Part shown: positions 26,276 to 38,026 of the stretch, in pieces
Layout: every line of letters starts with the position of its first letter
How positions within the stretch are numbered: the stretch's first letter is position 1
Origin: Zeus faber
Lineage: Eukaryota > Chordata > Actinopteri > Zeiformes > Zeidae
Length of the DNA stretch: 64,000 nt
Assembly: GCA_960531495.1 (NCBI GenBank)
Contig: OY482853.1
Location: 20,959,791 to 21,023,790 of the forward strand
Direction of reading: 5' to 3'
The notes under the pieces: model-generated
Told to the model about the DNA's origin: nothing
The model's database searches: none
What the model saw: the letters and a program-made list of their open reading frames with translations, nothing else
Made by a program: the position numbers and the translations under genes

Positions 26276-26339
26276 CTCTCGATGATGTCGGCGATGACGC
26301 AGGCAAACATCTGCAGACCCTCTGGAAGCTGCAGAGCCA
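26276..26339 (-). CDS. dph1: dph1 coding exon 3
   Basis: Third coding exon of dph1, 64 bases. Minus-strand reading: leading TG completes the Val codon begun by the last G of exon 2, then ALQLPEGLQMFACVIADI, Ile, Glu, and AG of a split Arg codon. This matches the human word VALQMPEG followed by an ERFTEAE-type continuation (from memory). The acceptor has a long pyrimidine tract ending in ccgtccag; the donor is GAG|GTAAGC. Length and phases fit exactly. It lies 9.0 kb from exon 2, a large intron for this gene. The next exon, expected to begin with a Phe-Thr-Glu-Ala-type word and to carry the first cluster cysteine in a YGACC motif, was looked for leftward on the minus strand and not found, so it probably lies beyond the window. 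Confidence 0.9.
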
Positions 26340-26440
26340 CTGGACGGCGGAGAGCAGCAGAGAGAGACACAGCAAGAGCAAAAAGAGACGAAAAATGAGT
26401 GACCATGTGGCACACACACTAATACACCCGAGACTGCAAT

Positions 26441-26452
26441 CCCCCCCCCCCC
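26441..26452. repeat. poly-C run
   Basis: Twelve C residues, about 100 bases upstream (in dph1 sense) of the exon 3 acceptor. Confidence 0.95.
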
Positions 26453-27697
26453 TTTTACCACAGCTACAGTCACTAGATGATGGGCTGTGAGAAGTATAAC
26501 CTCAGCTCAGTCTTCAAACTTCTAGTTCTCTGTCGCTATCTCACTTCCAACACCACACGTCTCTTTTCTCCTCGTCCGCCAGTGGTTTCACGCGCCAGGC
26601 TCTCGTTCTGCTACACGCGTTCACACAAAACGCCCCGGTGCATTGCACAACTTTAAACCCCACTCGCCCCGGCGTGACAAGGGTGCGATGAATCCAATTT
26701 CTTCAAAGCTGAAATCAGCCAACTGCATTTCGGTCGCACCGGTCCTCCTAATTCGGTGTTGTGGTTAGGGCGGGCGCTGCTTTCAGTTGAAACCTATTAA
26801 ACTGTGTCCCCAACAAAAGAAGAGCCATTGATACACCCTCAAGAATAGATGGCCTTCTTCCCAGGTTGGAGAAAATTGGTTTCGCATCCCCCACACACGC
26901 TTGATAGAACTGGTCAGGACAGGTAAAAGTGTTTTTGAATCCCAAAGAACCACCACCTTCAGGAAAAACACATTGCATTCTCGGGAATGTAAACTGGATC
27001 CGCGTTTTACATTATGGACGGTGTAATTTGTAAAGTGAAATAATGCATGGTTTAAAATACATGAATCCACCATCTAAACATCAAATAAACATGATAACCA
27101 CTAAGCATCAGAGATATGCTAAGAAATTGATGACATCAAGCTCAACCACATAAAGAAAGTCAGGCCATGATGCATATGGTTGCTGAACAGGAGAAGAAAT
27201 AGATGTCCTGTGATTACGTTGGTCAAACAAGGAACAGAGGCAAATGGAATATGCAATCAATTAGAGAGATGCCAGGAGACAAATGAAAGAGAGGGAAAGC
27301 CAAAAAAAATCGAATTGAATGTTAGCCAAATTGTTCAAGACGTGCATGCCCAGTTTAATGAGTAAGCCCATTGCCAAATAACATTAGAGCTGCAAAACAA
27401 ATGATAAAAAAATGCACTATATACGACTCTCCAAACGTGTGGTCTCGTGAGTTGTTGAAAATGGATGAGGCATCTGGATTCCACTTGATATTGATTGAAA
27501 ATATGGTCAGAGATCGCATCTTGAAAAATACTAACAGCGTCCGTCCGTCCCCCCCACATCAAACCATAGGCTGATCACGACTAAATTGAGTATCCTAAGC
27601 TGTTGTCTTGGAAACAAGCAGATGTTCTTATGTTCCAAATATTCCTATTGAGTGAAAAGTGCTCAACTTGAACGAAAGCTGACAGTTAAGTTGTCTC
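26453..27697. other. non-coding stretch, no gene seen
   Basis: Left part of dph1 intron 2. No repeat or gene is recognised. Short frames of 60 to 100 codons have no features. Confidence 0.55.
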
Positions 27698-28335
27698 CAA
27701 GATTCAAGAGGTTTATTCGTCACATACATTCATACATATATGCAGTGAAATGTAATGCAACGCACCCGGTGATTACACACAATATGTCAGAGGAAAATTT
27801 CTTTCTACTAGACCACTAGATTCCGAAAACGTAATACAGTAAGTCGAATACTTATAGAATAAAATAAAAATATAGAATAAAATAAAATGGAATAGGTAAA
27901 GGGCATAGACTTACATATATGGGATAGACTTATGCATATGAGATAGGCAATTATGTATATACAGATATGTGCATTAAAGTGGCATGTGAATAAAGTGAGG
28001 TAGTGTTTGTGGGATAATACAGCACAGTATACAACAGTACGGTGCAGCACTACGGTAACACCGAACAACCCAGAACAGTGACACAGTATGCGGTACAGTA
28101 TGCTACATAATAGTACATCAAGGTAGAGGAGCCTATGTGTGTGGCTCAGTGAGGACCGCTGGTGAGGTCAGCATTGACAGTTCTTATGGCTTGCGGGAAA
28201 AAACTCAGTCTCCGTCTCTCTGTTCTCGCTGTGAGTGCGGAGGCGCTTGCCTGACCGCAGCAGCTGTAACAGTCGGTTGTTGGGGTGGTGAGGATCCTTC
28301 ATGACCCTGCGGGCTCTGCTAATGCTACTACAAGA
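27698..28335 (-). mobile_element. LINE-like interspersed repeat, minus orientation
   Basis: The edge at 27698 (tcaagaggtttattcgtcacataca) looks like the reverse of a retroposon tail. The interior has the phrases gcagtgaaatg, ttgcgggaaaaaactcagtc, cggaggcgcttgcctgacc and cagctgtaacagtcgg, which I know as a very common fish repeat probably derived from a non-LTR retroelement. The assignment is from recollection. A decayed AT/CATA-rich middle (27850-28000) interrupts it. Confidence 0.5.
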
Positions 28336-28865
28336 ACGGGATTATACTCTATAAAGTTAATCGGTAGCAATACCAGTCAAATTCTTGTTACCCAACTTGA
28401 TACACCTGTAATGAACATTACAAAGATCTTGAACAGTTAAAAAATATTATGTAATTATTGTTATTATTATTATTAATATCATTTTTATTCTCCTTGGCAC
28501 TTTAAGGTCTGGAATAGAACAACCACGGACATGGTTGAGGTGTCGTTAGAACCAGGACGTCGCAGACATGTCGTGATTCAAGTTTCATCTTAATAGATCT
28601 CCATACGGAGCATGAATTATTGAAACAAACGACAACATTTAACCAGCAGTAGCCGAACTTTCGCAAATGTGTGCGTTTCTGTGTACCACCTTACATGGTT
28701 GAAGTCGGCGGGGCTGTTTGATGATGATATTTTATTTGATGATATTCTATCTGTTTGGTCTTTTCGTAAACAAAGACATTCTGTTCAGATCCAACCCTGT
28801 GTTAGATGCAGCGTGGCGTTCCTCCTTACTTTGCAGGATTTGCGGAAGTCGTAAGATACAAAATA

Positions 28866-29478
28866 TGTGACCCACCGCAGCAAAACCCGCATTGTCGCGC
28901 ATTTCTAAAATCCTCAAAACAAGCCGCCAAATAAGTTGAAAAATCCTTTCTAGAAAGAAAATTTGATTTTTCCAGATTTGTGTGCCTTTGTGTTTTTTTT
29001 TTTATTTTTTATCTCTCCACGTTTTTTTCAAAACCGAGTTGGATTTATAAATAGTAGATAAATGTTAAACCATTGAGTTAAATCTCCGTTTCCCGCTGAA
29101 CAACGCCGATCGGTGGTTTCCATTAAAGCGACCGTCCAGATGAAGATCATTCCTCCATATTCCATGTGATGTGAAGTCACAACATTAAACCCTTTTGATA
29201 GAGTTCAACCTTTAAATCTTACACGTTTTATCGACACCTGGACTCATTGTTGTGAAGGCGGCGTAACATGCAAAGAAGGAAAGCTGACGTCACTTCCGTG
29301 AACAAGACGCGGAGCCTTCGGAAAAAACTTGATCATTAACAAGCCATAACTTTTAAAATATTTGCTTGATTCGCACAAGTGACACCTTGTTTTGAAGCTC
29401 CGATTCTCCACTTTCAAATGACGTGAACGACAAAAATGAAACGGCACCAAAAGTACCTAAAATCTGCGGTGGGTCACA
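28866..29478. mobile_element. MITE with perfect 15-bp inverted ends
   Basis: TGTGACCCACCGCAG at 28866-28880 is matched exactly in reverse complement at 29464-29478. TA lies directly outside each end (28864-28865, 29479-29480), fitting a TA target duplication. The 613-base interior has no coding capacity. The family is unassigned; ends and TA suggest a Tc1/mariner-related or other TA-targeting group. Confidence 0.85.
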
Positions 29479-29579
29479 TATGCCAAGTCCATGATGAGTT
29501 TCATATTCTCGGAATGAATCAGAAAAATAGTATCCTGAAAATTTTAAATAGTCAAGGGAATGACATCAACCGTTTTTCA

Positions 29580-29760
29580 GTTTCATGGAATCGTAACCCA
29601 TCGGAAAACATTAGTCCACATAGAGTTGTCACCACCTCGACTGTGTGAATGAATGAGGAGTTTTATGAACTAGGAAACTGTATTTAATCACAGAAAGACG
29701 ACAAGGCTTCTCGGATTTCATGGAACCGTAACCCATCGGTTAATGTAATCCACGGAAAGA
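29580..29760. repeat. short direct duplication next to the MITE
   Basis: tttcatggaa-cgtaacccatcgg occurs at 29581-29604 and again at 29717-29740 with one mismatch, followed in both by similar words (attagtccaca / aatgtaatccac, then gtcacca / gtgacca). Unit length is about 136 bases. The origin is unknown. Confidence 0.7.
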
Positions 29761-30835
29761 CGTGACCACTAAAATTACGTTATGGGGTCATTGTTGCCCC
29801 ATATGGCACCAAACGTCAACTTTCCGTCACTGTGGCTGCAGCTCTATTTGCACAGACAACACAGTGATCTATAACAAACATGGATGGTTGTTTTAAAGAA
29901 ACTTAATGTACATGCAGCTTCCTACAGCTGAACATAGCGGGCTTAAAATAAAAAGGAAGAAGGCGTTTAATAGTGAAGAGTCCTTCCATAATAAGTCAAA
30001 TTCCAAATTAATGTTAATGTCCAATAAATATTGTCTGTATTACATTCCAGGCAATTCATTTTCGAGTTCGTCAGTTGTAGATTGTTTGCACAAGAAGTGC
30101 AATAAAATACTAATTGAGGTAACATTTATTTATTATGTTTGTGAAATAACATGTATTTATTGTGTTTGTTAAATAAAATAATTTCAAAGTTTATGTTATT
30201 AAAAATAATTAAGAAATAAGGACAAAATCGGGCTGAATTATTGTAGTTTGATGCCGGATTACGGAAAATCTGTAAATAATAATATTTTGACAATATTACT
30301 GTAATGGCATCCCAAGGCAATGATGCCTCCAACGGGTAGCAGTCCATGGGGGTTTTTAAAATGCACTACAAAAGCAACTTGTTGAAACTTTGAATCACTT
30401 ATTGTACATAATTCCTATAATAGAATATAATGTATATAGTATAGAACATATTATACAGTATAACTCAAAAGATATTAAAAAAACAACTAAAAGATAAAGG
30501 GAAAAAGTGGTCAAAATTGGCATTGAATCACAGATGGCATCGAACCTCATACTGTAGCACCACGGACAGCTTCACAGGCCGTGGCATTTCAGGTGCAGCG
30601 GCCTAGAACTTTGTAGAGCAAAATATATGAAAACAGTAATAATTTCTACATTGTAATATTAACATTCAGTGAGAACTAGAATTTCTTCAGTAAAAATTAT
30701 AATATACACATTTTAGTCGAATGATAAATGAACTGTATGGGAGAGTTTTATTATAGATGTACTATAGATGTATATTATTTAAATGTTATATAGTCACTGC
30801 ACATAAACCTAAAAATACTAAGTAAAACCCAGGGT
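29761..30835. other. non-coding stretch, no gene seen
   Basis: AT-rich intronic DNA. No repeat ends or coding sequence recognised. Confidence 0.55.
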
Positions 30836-31020
30836 CCCCCAACCGATAATTGCAATCAAACGCCAAACAAGGGCAAATTGCACTCAGCAGCAAAACTTTA
30901 TGGGCGTGTTTGCCCTGCTATATCATTAGTGCAATATTCGTTTGGGTAATTCAGACGCTGAGATGTTGCAGATAGCGTGCGCAACTGATGCGCAATTCAT
31001 GGTGCTATTAGCGTCCGCAA
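30836..31020 (-). repeat. dispersed repeat family A, copy 2
   Basis: Opposite-orientation partner of 5360-5490; the shared core is around 30850-30930 (gcaatcaaacgccaaacaag, gggcaaattgcactc). Boundaries uncertain. Confidence 0.6.
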
Positions 31021-34000
31021 TCCATTGTTTTCCTTGAGTGTATATTTCCCATGGAATCTCGTCTCTTGCGGAATATGTCATGCCACAAAATATGTAAGAA
31101 ATGTATGGGATACACCACAGTGAAGGCTTGGCGGCACAACACGGAGCGGCGGCGGGCTTGGTTTCAATAAACCATCAACAGTCTTTTCATTGTCAATCCC
31201 TGTCACACCCTACATCAATAAATCAATCAACACTTTAGCAGACACCAACAAAGCAGGGACAAACTCGGCACAAAAACAATCCCTCTTCATGGCGAGGCTT
31301 GAAACAACTTCTGCGTTTGACAGCTTCAAACAATAAAAGCCTGGGAAAACAAAAAGGCCAAGATTGGCAAGTGGGGACGGTCCTGAGATGGAGCGATGGA
31401 TGGGAGTAGGAGGAGAGAAATGAGGGCACATTGTACTGATAAAAGGTTACGGGATCACCAACGTACCCATCTAGACGGATAGAGATAGGTCATTACCTGA
31501 GAAAGGGCGAGTTTATTAACAGAGAAGCACACAAACTGCCATGGCTGACAGAAGCAGTGAGCAGTTTCCATTCCACTCACCTCGGCTTAAAGGTGAGCGT
31601 AGTGCTGGGTTGTGGTGTGTGCTTGTGTGTCTAAATTTGTCAGAGATCAATTGACTCAATAGCCAAACATTTGATAATGTGGTTCTAACAATATCCCTTT
31701 GCGAGACCGCCTTAAGACAACAGGTATCGTACATTTACACTGGTGAATTTACTGGCAAGAAAAGCTTTTCATCTACTGAAATGCTGTCTTGCATCACTGG
31801 TGAGCCGCTAACCCCAAGATATTCCAACAATGGCTGAAACACCATTGGGGCCCCGGCTAATGATTTAGCAAGCTCAAGTCAGCAAATTAGCATACTGGTT
31901 TCATGACGATTTGGCTAAAGATAATGTGAATGCAGAACTATGGGGTTACGTTCACGACTTTTGGAAAAATAGCAAATTAAAGGTCAGACAGGAAGTGAAA
32001 ATGAGAGCAATGGCCTACTTTCAGTTGAAATGGTTTACAATTAAGCTCTCATCAGGGTTCAACAGGGTTGACCTCAATAAATGTAAATTAGTTGTAATCC
32101 GTGCGCATGCAGATGCCTGCATCTGTCTTTGCATACAGAATTGTAAAGTCCACCCCCACTCCCCGTCCGTCTGTCCGTCAGTCCACAGGACCAAGTCTTA
32201 TGGGATCATATGTTTAGTAACTATCAGGAAAGAAAATCCTTTTCACAATTTATATGAAACACATGTGCACTGCGCACCTGGAAAATGTAGTGATATGAAT
32301 CATCAAAGCACATAAACATTGAACCACTCATTGTATTGATGTGGTTCGAGACTGACATTTCCTCCTTGCATGCAGAACATAAATGAGCATGTTGTACAGA
32401 CACAGTAGAAAAAGGCAGTGCTCGGCAGTTTGCTAGAAATGCCATTTTCATTTGTGGATTGGTAAAGAAAAGTTACGTTGCCTGTAAAATGCGAACAGAG
32501 ACCGCGATGGAAAAACAGCCGATCAGTCGGTACATTTTGAGAAATAGAAACTAAGTGCCGTAACATACCTTAGATTCTTAGAAACTAACTATTAACTCAC
32601 AGCAAAAACAGAGCTGGTGTGATCAGGCTGTATTTATGTGGTGAGCCGCACCATTTATTGGGCGGCAGGACAACTTCAGATATTTGTAGTTTTTAAGATC
32701 AACTTTGTTAATAATTCCAACAACTAAATGAATCAAAGCTGAATGAACTAAAACAACGTAAAAAAAAAACATGCTGTGATGTACAAAGGAACTGTGAGAT
32801 GCTGTCTCTCCAAAATTGTCCAACACTACAATATCAACAATCCGCACAAAGGCTGCAGTGGCGGAGGAAGTATGTTCAGTTTATTTGAACTATGTGGTGC
32901 TGTATCACTCCTGTACGGTCTGTAATGTATCGACCAAATACTCGTTCACTTAAAAATCCAGTTAAAATTTACCAATTCAGCTTTTGGGGAGGGAATTCAA
33001 CATTTTGGAAAATAAATGTGCACTGGGGATAACTGATAGAAGCTATCAGCAAAAATATTAAATGCTCCACATGTTTCTGGTTGTGGTACGGGTCATGGAC
33101 ATTGTGACTACTCTAACATATAATCGTATTGATAACAGTTGGGGAAAGACCTTGGAAAACCACAGGAAAAAAAAAACTCCCATTTCACTGTTCCTCTGGG
33201 GAACCGCTTTCATAGATTCAAGGATTCTGCAAACACTTGTGGCTGTCCGGCCTTTTGTTTCCGCTGCTGCACATTTTTCGTCGTGTGTTTTTTTTTGCAA
33301 ATGCAATGCAGTTATTCAGTATGCGAGGGTGAAAGATGAAAGAAAAAATTCTGTGGATAGCGAAATTAAAGTTAACAAGGTTGGATGTTTACCTAATTTG
33401 CATTGAAAGCCACAACAACAGCGAGGTGATGTCTTCATTTTTTGGATTGCCACAATAAAGGCAACATTTTTTTTTAATATTCGTCCTTTTATAATATTAT
33501 TATAATTTATATAATTGTTAGCGATCAGTTAATATATGTATGTGTGATGTAATTCACTTCCACAATTTTGGTGGTATCACAAATGAGTGGCCTGTGTTTT
33601 AGTGTTTTAATTAAAAACAACACAACAAACTGTTCTGCGACTAAACCTTCCTTGTCATTTTAGAATATTTTGCTTCCATAGTGACCCCTAGTACAACCGA
33701 TACCAGTTACCCATGCACCAATATCATATCATATGCAATAAAAGCCAACCGGTGAGAGACAAAGGCAGGATGAACGCCGCACCCTGCATCAATCAGCCCA
33801 CTATTCAAAACAACCGGTGATATTTAGACACAGTTTAGAGGCGAAGGAGCAGATGGACCCAGAGGGAAATATCGAAGGTGATTCAGGTGACGTTTGCTCT
33901 GAGGCCAGAGAGAGAGGATATGAAGTGACAAAAACATGACAAATCAAAGGCAAAGCTAGGCAGGCTGGGGTGCATCATGCGCTACCCAAATATTGTATTA

Positions 34001-34786
34001 TCCGGCCTTGCCACATGCAAACCCAGTAGGGAAAAGAGGCAAGGGGAAAATAAAGGAAAAGGGAAGGAAGGCAAAAGGGATTATGACTGACTGTTATTTG
34101 TAAATATATATTATTTTACTGAAAACTATTGCAATTGTACCATTACATACATTTACTGTAAGCGTAGCACGTTGGTCCCTTCACCACACTAAAAAGTACT
34201 GTAGTGTACTAGTAAAGTACTGGACTGTGTCATGCGTGAACAATTGTGATACATCATTACATATCTTAACTCATGATGGGATTGGAGCTAGAATTGCTCA
34301 TGGTATACCATATACTGCCATGTAATTAAATTACTAAATATATGATTCTGAATAAGCAAATATTAAGATAAAGCTGATATTGTGATTTATTACCTACAAT
34401 TTCCTATAATTATCATGATAAATTATTTTGTGGCAGCCAGCCTTAAAATTAATGAATAGTTCTTAATCTTGTCAGTCCACACATGGACAGCGACTGTAAC
34501 TTCTTGCAGATACTAGATGTTCTTTTGAGCGAGTCCATCTTGCAAGCGAACACCACAGACAAGAACTGTGCACACCACAAATGTTTGGAAGAAGTACACA
34601 GATACTAGCAAAAGGTTTGCCCTCACACATTCCAACTACGTTCGGTTTTAATCAGCTTCCCTGCAGTCGTCTTCATGAGCTTCTCATTTGCAGAATCAGG
34701 TTGGACTTTTTTTTATCTTGTTATAGTCAAACTATACATCTTTTCAGCCATATATGAAGCAATGAGGTCTTTATGCTCTTAACGTT
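31021..34786. other. non-coding stretch, no gene seen
   Basis: Middle of dph1 intron 2. It was searched on the minus strand for further dph1 exons without success. Short frames here (up to 134 codons at 31911-32315) show no domain, and the sequence is otherwise featureless apart from small AT-rich tracts. Confidence 0.55.
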
Positions 34787-34993
34787 ACATTACATTAAGT
34801 CATTTAGCAGACGCTTTTATCCAAAGCGACTTACAATTGTTCAAACACCGACGGACGCAGCCATCAGGAGCAATTAGGGGTTAAGTGTCTTGCTCAAGGA
34901 CACTACAGCATGCTAGCAGGAGGAGCCTGGGATCGAACCAGCAACCTTTAGATCACTAGACCACCAGCTCTACCGCCTGAGCTACCATCCCCA
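34787..34993 (-). mobile_element. tRNA-derived SINE
   Basis: Read on the minus strand: an A-box TAGCTCAGGCGGTAGAGC and a B-box GGTTCGATCC at correct spacing form a tRNA-like head (about 34930-34993). The body follows, then the tail cgctttggataaaagcgtc and tgctaaatgac, a tail shared by many fish SINEs and related to CR1/L2-type LINE ends. It finishes in short taatg units. The head does not close into a functional tRNA cloverleaf. It lies about 350 bases from dph1 exon 2. Confidence 0.88.
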
Positions 34994-35340
34994 CGTTGGT
35001 AATGATACGCAAAAATAAGTTCTGTCCTGGCTTAAACGTATCTTTTTTTTTTCTTTCTATAATTAATTTGCACTGAAACCCAAATGTTCATTTTTTGGTT
35101 GTCATGAGTTTAACCACAACATAATATTTCGACTGTATAAAGCAAGATGATTAGGTTTCACTTCATAAATATAGTGTACAAATTACTATATAAACTTTTA
35201 CCTTGAATATATGCGCTGGCCTCAGTGCAAAACAACTCAACAGATTAGATGTCTGACCCTATTGCGAAGGTGAAAGTGAAGTTAATTCTAATTACCTTTA
35301 CAATCATCTGAAATAAATGTGTAATGTGGAGTGTCCTCAC

Positions 35341-35490
35341 CTCTCTTAGCATGTGCTTGTCTCACCCGCCACACGGTCTTGTGGATTTCAAAGTTGTAAT
35401 TTGCAGGTAAGGCACGGATTGCATTCTGTAATTCTTGGTCCTGCAGGATTTCATCAGGAATTTGATTGGCCACCCGCCGTGGTCCTCGTG
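35341..35490 (-). CDS. dph1: dph1 coding exon 2
   Basis: Second coding exon of dph1, 150 bases. It encodes [11 protein letters not shown], then EILQDQELQ and the strongly Dph1-like stretch [12 protein letters not shown]. Human DPH1 has nearly the same words in the same order (from memory: VANQIP, NYNFEIPKTIWR, QAQAKK). The acceptor is a pyrimidine-rich tract ending in acttcag at 35491; the donor is G|GTGAGG with the intron starting at 35340. The exon begins with two bases of a split codon and ends with one base, so both junction phases match exons 1 and 3. This is the N-terminal segment ahead of the first iron-sulphur cysteine, so no catalytic cysteine is expected here. There is no frameshift or stop inside the exon. 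It is the most secure coding call in the window. Confidence 0.93.
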
Positions 35491-35758
35491 CTGAAGTGAG
35501 AGTTGAACAATTTGCCTGTTAGCAATGCAATCGTTTTTATAAGCAGGTGGGAAACTCAAGACATTTATTAAAAATAAATATCGAATCTAACTAAAAAAGG
35601 CAGGAAACTATGTCTAAATGCATGGCCTTCCATTTTCCAGACAACCATTCATCCAATGTACTTCACACCTGGCGGGTGTGTTGTTGGGGACCCAAGGACG
35701 TGCAGTGTCTAATATGGTGCAATGTAGACACGCGACATGTGCAATATTAATAGATTTT

Positions 35759-35761
35759 ATT

Positions 35762-35797
<36 letters not shown>

Positions 35798-35799
35798 CA
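35759..35799. repeat. (AAT)n microsatellite
   Basis: About thirteen TAA/AAT triplets. Confidence 0.95.
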
Positions 35800-36013
35800 G
35801 TAAATAGCGTTCCAGCCGGGGGCGTGGCTTCAGGGCTCTGCAACGGAGTCACAAAGAGTGGCTTGAGCGGCTAGGGACAGAATCATTGACTTTTTGTTAA
35901 ACTTGTGTCATTCAAATGTCTGAGAAAGTCTTACATTTTGACCAGGCATACACTAGTATACTAAATTTCCGTTTTGGGTCATCAGTTAAGACTATGTTTA
36001 GACATATAGTATA

Positions 36014-36172
36014 CACCGATCAGCCACAACATTAAAACCACTGACAGGTGAAGTGAATAACATTGATTATCTTGCTCCACTGGCACTTGTCAAGGGGTGG
36101 GATATATGAGGCAGCAAGTGAACAGCCAGTTGTTTAAGTTGATGTGTTGGAGGCTGGAAAAATGGGCAAGCG
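36014..36172 (+). mobile_element. Tc1-like 5' end fragment
   Basis: Starts CACCGATCAGCCACAACATT after a TA and runs through the same leader as the element at 20871 (aaaaccactgacaggtgaag, ggcagcaagtgaacag) to the transposase start atgggcaagcg, where it stops. It is a truncated copy of the same family, less decayed in this part than the copy at 20871. Confidence 0.85.
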
Positions 36173-37513
36173 ACCAATTTCTGACCAGATCTGGCAAGGA
36201 AACAAGGTCAGAATATTACATAAACTTCTCTGTTGAAGACAAACTATGTTCAATAAAAAAATAAAAGGTTATTTCTTATGGAACTAGCCTCTCCTCACTC
36301 CAGTCAATTTGAGATATGGCCAAAACTTAGATAGCAAGTTATGAATTTCTCTATCTGATATTATATATAACATACATTCCTGTAAATTATAATATATATT
36401 GTGTACATGTATCTGATAACCAAATGAATACAAAAATTAAAATCTCAAGTGTGCTAGTAACTTCATGTGCATGCTTTCCATCAGTACATGATATATAGTC
36501 ATGTGTAAAACATACTTTAGCAGGATTTGTACAGTGATTTTGCATTATGTTATGCAGTGCTGCACAAGACTGAAATGTACAAGACCTGGGTCATCAACAA
36601 GGCACTTATATTAACAGTGAACTGTACATGGATGGCTGGGCAAGTAGAAGAATGAATTGTCATCATATTCTTCATTATTTTTTCTCTTTTTGTTATTTTC
36701 TTCTGTTTTGTTCTTCATTTGTCTTTTTTTCCTCCGTAGCACCCTGAGAGTGGTCCCAATAAAAGGTGCATTATAAATTAATGAAGTTTCCGATTTACAC
36801 TCCTCACATTTTGACCGCGAACAATGCAACAGGACATCCCCTTCCGTGTTTTATCTTACTTTACAGAGGGTAGAACAATCTATTTATATTGTTAGTGTTT
36901 ACGCTGGCTGTGAAGGCATTATGTTGAAAGCATCCTGGCTAATTGAAAAAAGGTCCAAGAAACTCTATTAACCAGGATTCTTTGAATGTAACTGTTGTCA
37001 TTTGTTCTCATGATTCAAATTAGAGTCTCCTTGCTTAAACGACCAGAACTGTAACAAAATCTAAGGGGTTTTCTTTTTGCTTTGGTCTTTACCACGCCAA
37101 ACATAACTCAACTTACTTCTCCATAGCTTTACCTGGAAACAATTAACATATAACGCTAACATCTAGGCCGTAGAACTCTTTTCGCAGCAGAGATTTTGGC
37201 CAAGGAAGGCAAAACACTGGGAATGCCACGGAAGGCAAAACACAGCTGAAACCAGGGACATGAATTGTGCTTTCTATGTGCCAGCATGAAGTTCACCTGT
37301 TCAGGAGCTACCCATGCTGCTACACAGCAACACCCCAATGCACCAGAGCGACAATCAATGTTATTAGCAACTAAACATGTGTTGAACTATCAATACACGT
37401 CAAAATACATGTCGTAAAAGGGGCTAGGATTACAATTAAAAAGGGATTGGCGATGCTGTCAAATAGTTCTAATGGACTCGAAAGTAAAATTGAATTCCAA
37501 CGTCGAAGTTTCC
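36173..37513. other. non-coding stretch, no gene seen
   Basis: AT-rich intron 1 sequence of dph1 with no recognised feature. Confidence 0.55.
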
Positions 37514-37536
37514 AAAAAAAAAAAAAAAAAAAAAAC
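37514..37536. repeat. poly-A run
   Basis: A-run followed by a short C-run, probably an old retroposon tail or simple repeat. Confidence 0.9.
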
Positions 37537-37974
37537 CCCTCTCCGAAATTGAACGGGGGAGGCGGTGTTCTTTGAATAATGTGTTTATTTAGAATAACAG
37601 TCGTTACTGTTGGCTTATTTGGAGTAATACGCCAGATGTGATAACGTCAATAATCTGACGGCAACAACAGTGAGACCCTATCCATCAAATAAAGCGCTCC
37701 CATACCGACTCAGCAAGTCAAAACACGCTGGCAATAACACGCCAGACGCCTTACAAAAATAATTCTTAAGAGCGCGCTGCTGTCGCTAGAATTACAAGAA
37801 AGTAAACGGCGTTGCGTCATCAACAAACCTGTCGGCATCTTGACAAATGATCTCTTAAGTTCGCCATGTTTTACGCACGCAACGGTGAAATCCCATCAAA
37901 CCGACGTGTCCACCTTCCAACAGACGACGTTGTGTTTTGCCGATATGTTTTGCTGTGTTATACTTATTGTTTAC

Positions 37975-38026
37975 CTGTGTTCCTCTTCGCGGGAACGACC
38001 TGCACGTCGCTCGCAGGGGCCGCCAT
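37975..38026 (-). CDS. dph1: dph1 coding exon 1 (diphthamide biosynthesis protein 1, N-terminus)
   Basis: First coding exon of the diphthamide enzyme Dph1. Known of the family: Dph1 with Dph2 forms an iron-sulphur, SAM-dependent enzyme that adds a 3-amino-3-carboxypropyl group to a histidine of elongation factor 2 in the cytosol. Seen: on the minus strand an ATG at 38026-38024 opens 17 codons (MAAPASDVQVVPAKRNT) plus one base, followed by the donor GTAAAC. The single leftover G joins the leading CA of exon 2 to make an Ala codon, giving [11 protein letters not shown] across the junction, close to the human DPH1 N-terminus as I remember it. The start context is aaaacATGG. A run of G residues lies just upstream on the coding strand. 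The low-complexity residues alone would not identify the gene; the exact phase match to exon 2 does. The transcription start is not visible. Confidence 0.8.

Larger units (their letters stand above)
26340..35340 (-). other. dph1: dph1 intron 2
   Basis: Bounded by the exon 2 donor (GTGAGG, reading down from 35340) and the exon 3 acceptor (pyrimidine tract ending ccgtccag at 26340). Nine kilobases, mostly non-coding AT-rich sequence. It contains a LINE-like repeat (27698-28335), a MITE (28866-29478), a dispersed repeat (30836-31020) and a SINE (34787-34993). No other gene is seen in it. Confidence 0.85.
35491..37974 (-). other. dph1: dph1 intron 1
   Basis: Bounded by the exon 1 donor GTAAAC and the exon 2 acceptor acttcag. 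It contains an AAT triplet microsatellite at 35759-35799, a Tc1-like 5' fragment at 36014-36172 and an A-run at 37514-37536. The rest is unremarkable non-coding DNA. Confidence 0.8.

Noticed and set aside
34925-34993. A tRNA gene on the minus strand
   Set aside because: A- and B-box words are good, but the acceptor and anticodon arms do not pair properly and the sequence continues into a known SINE-type tail.
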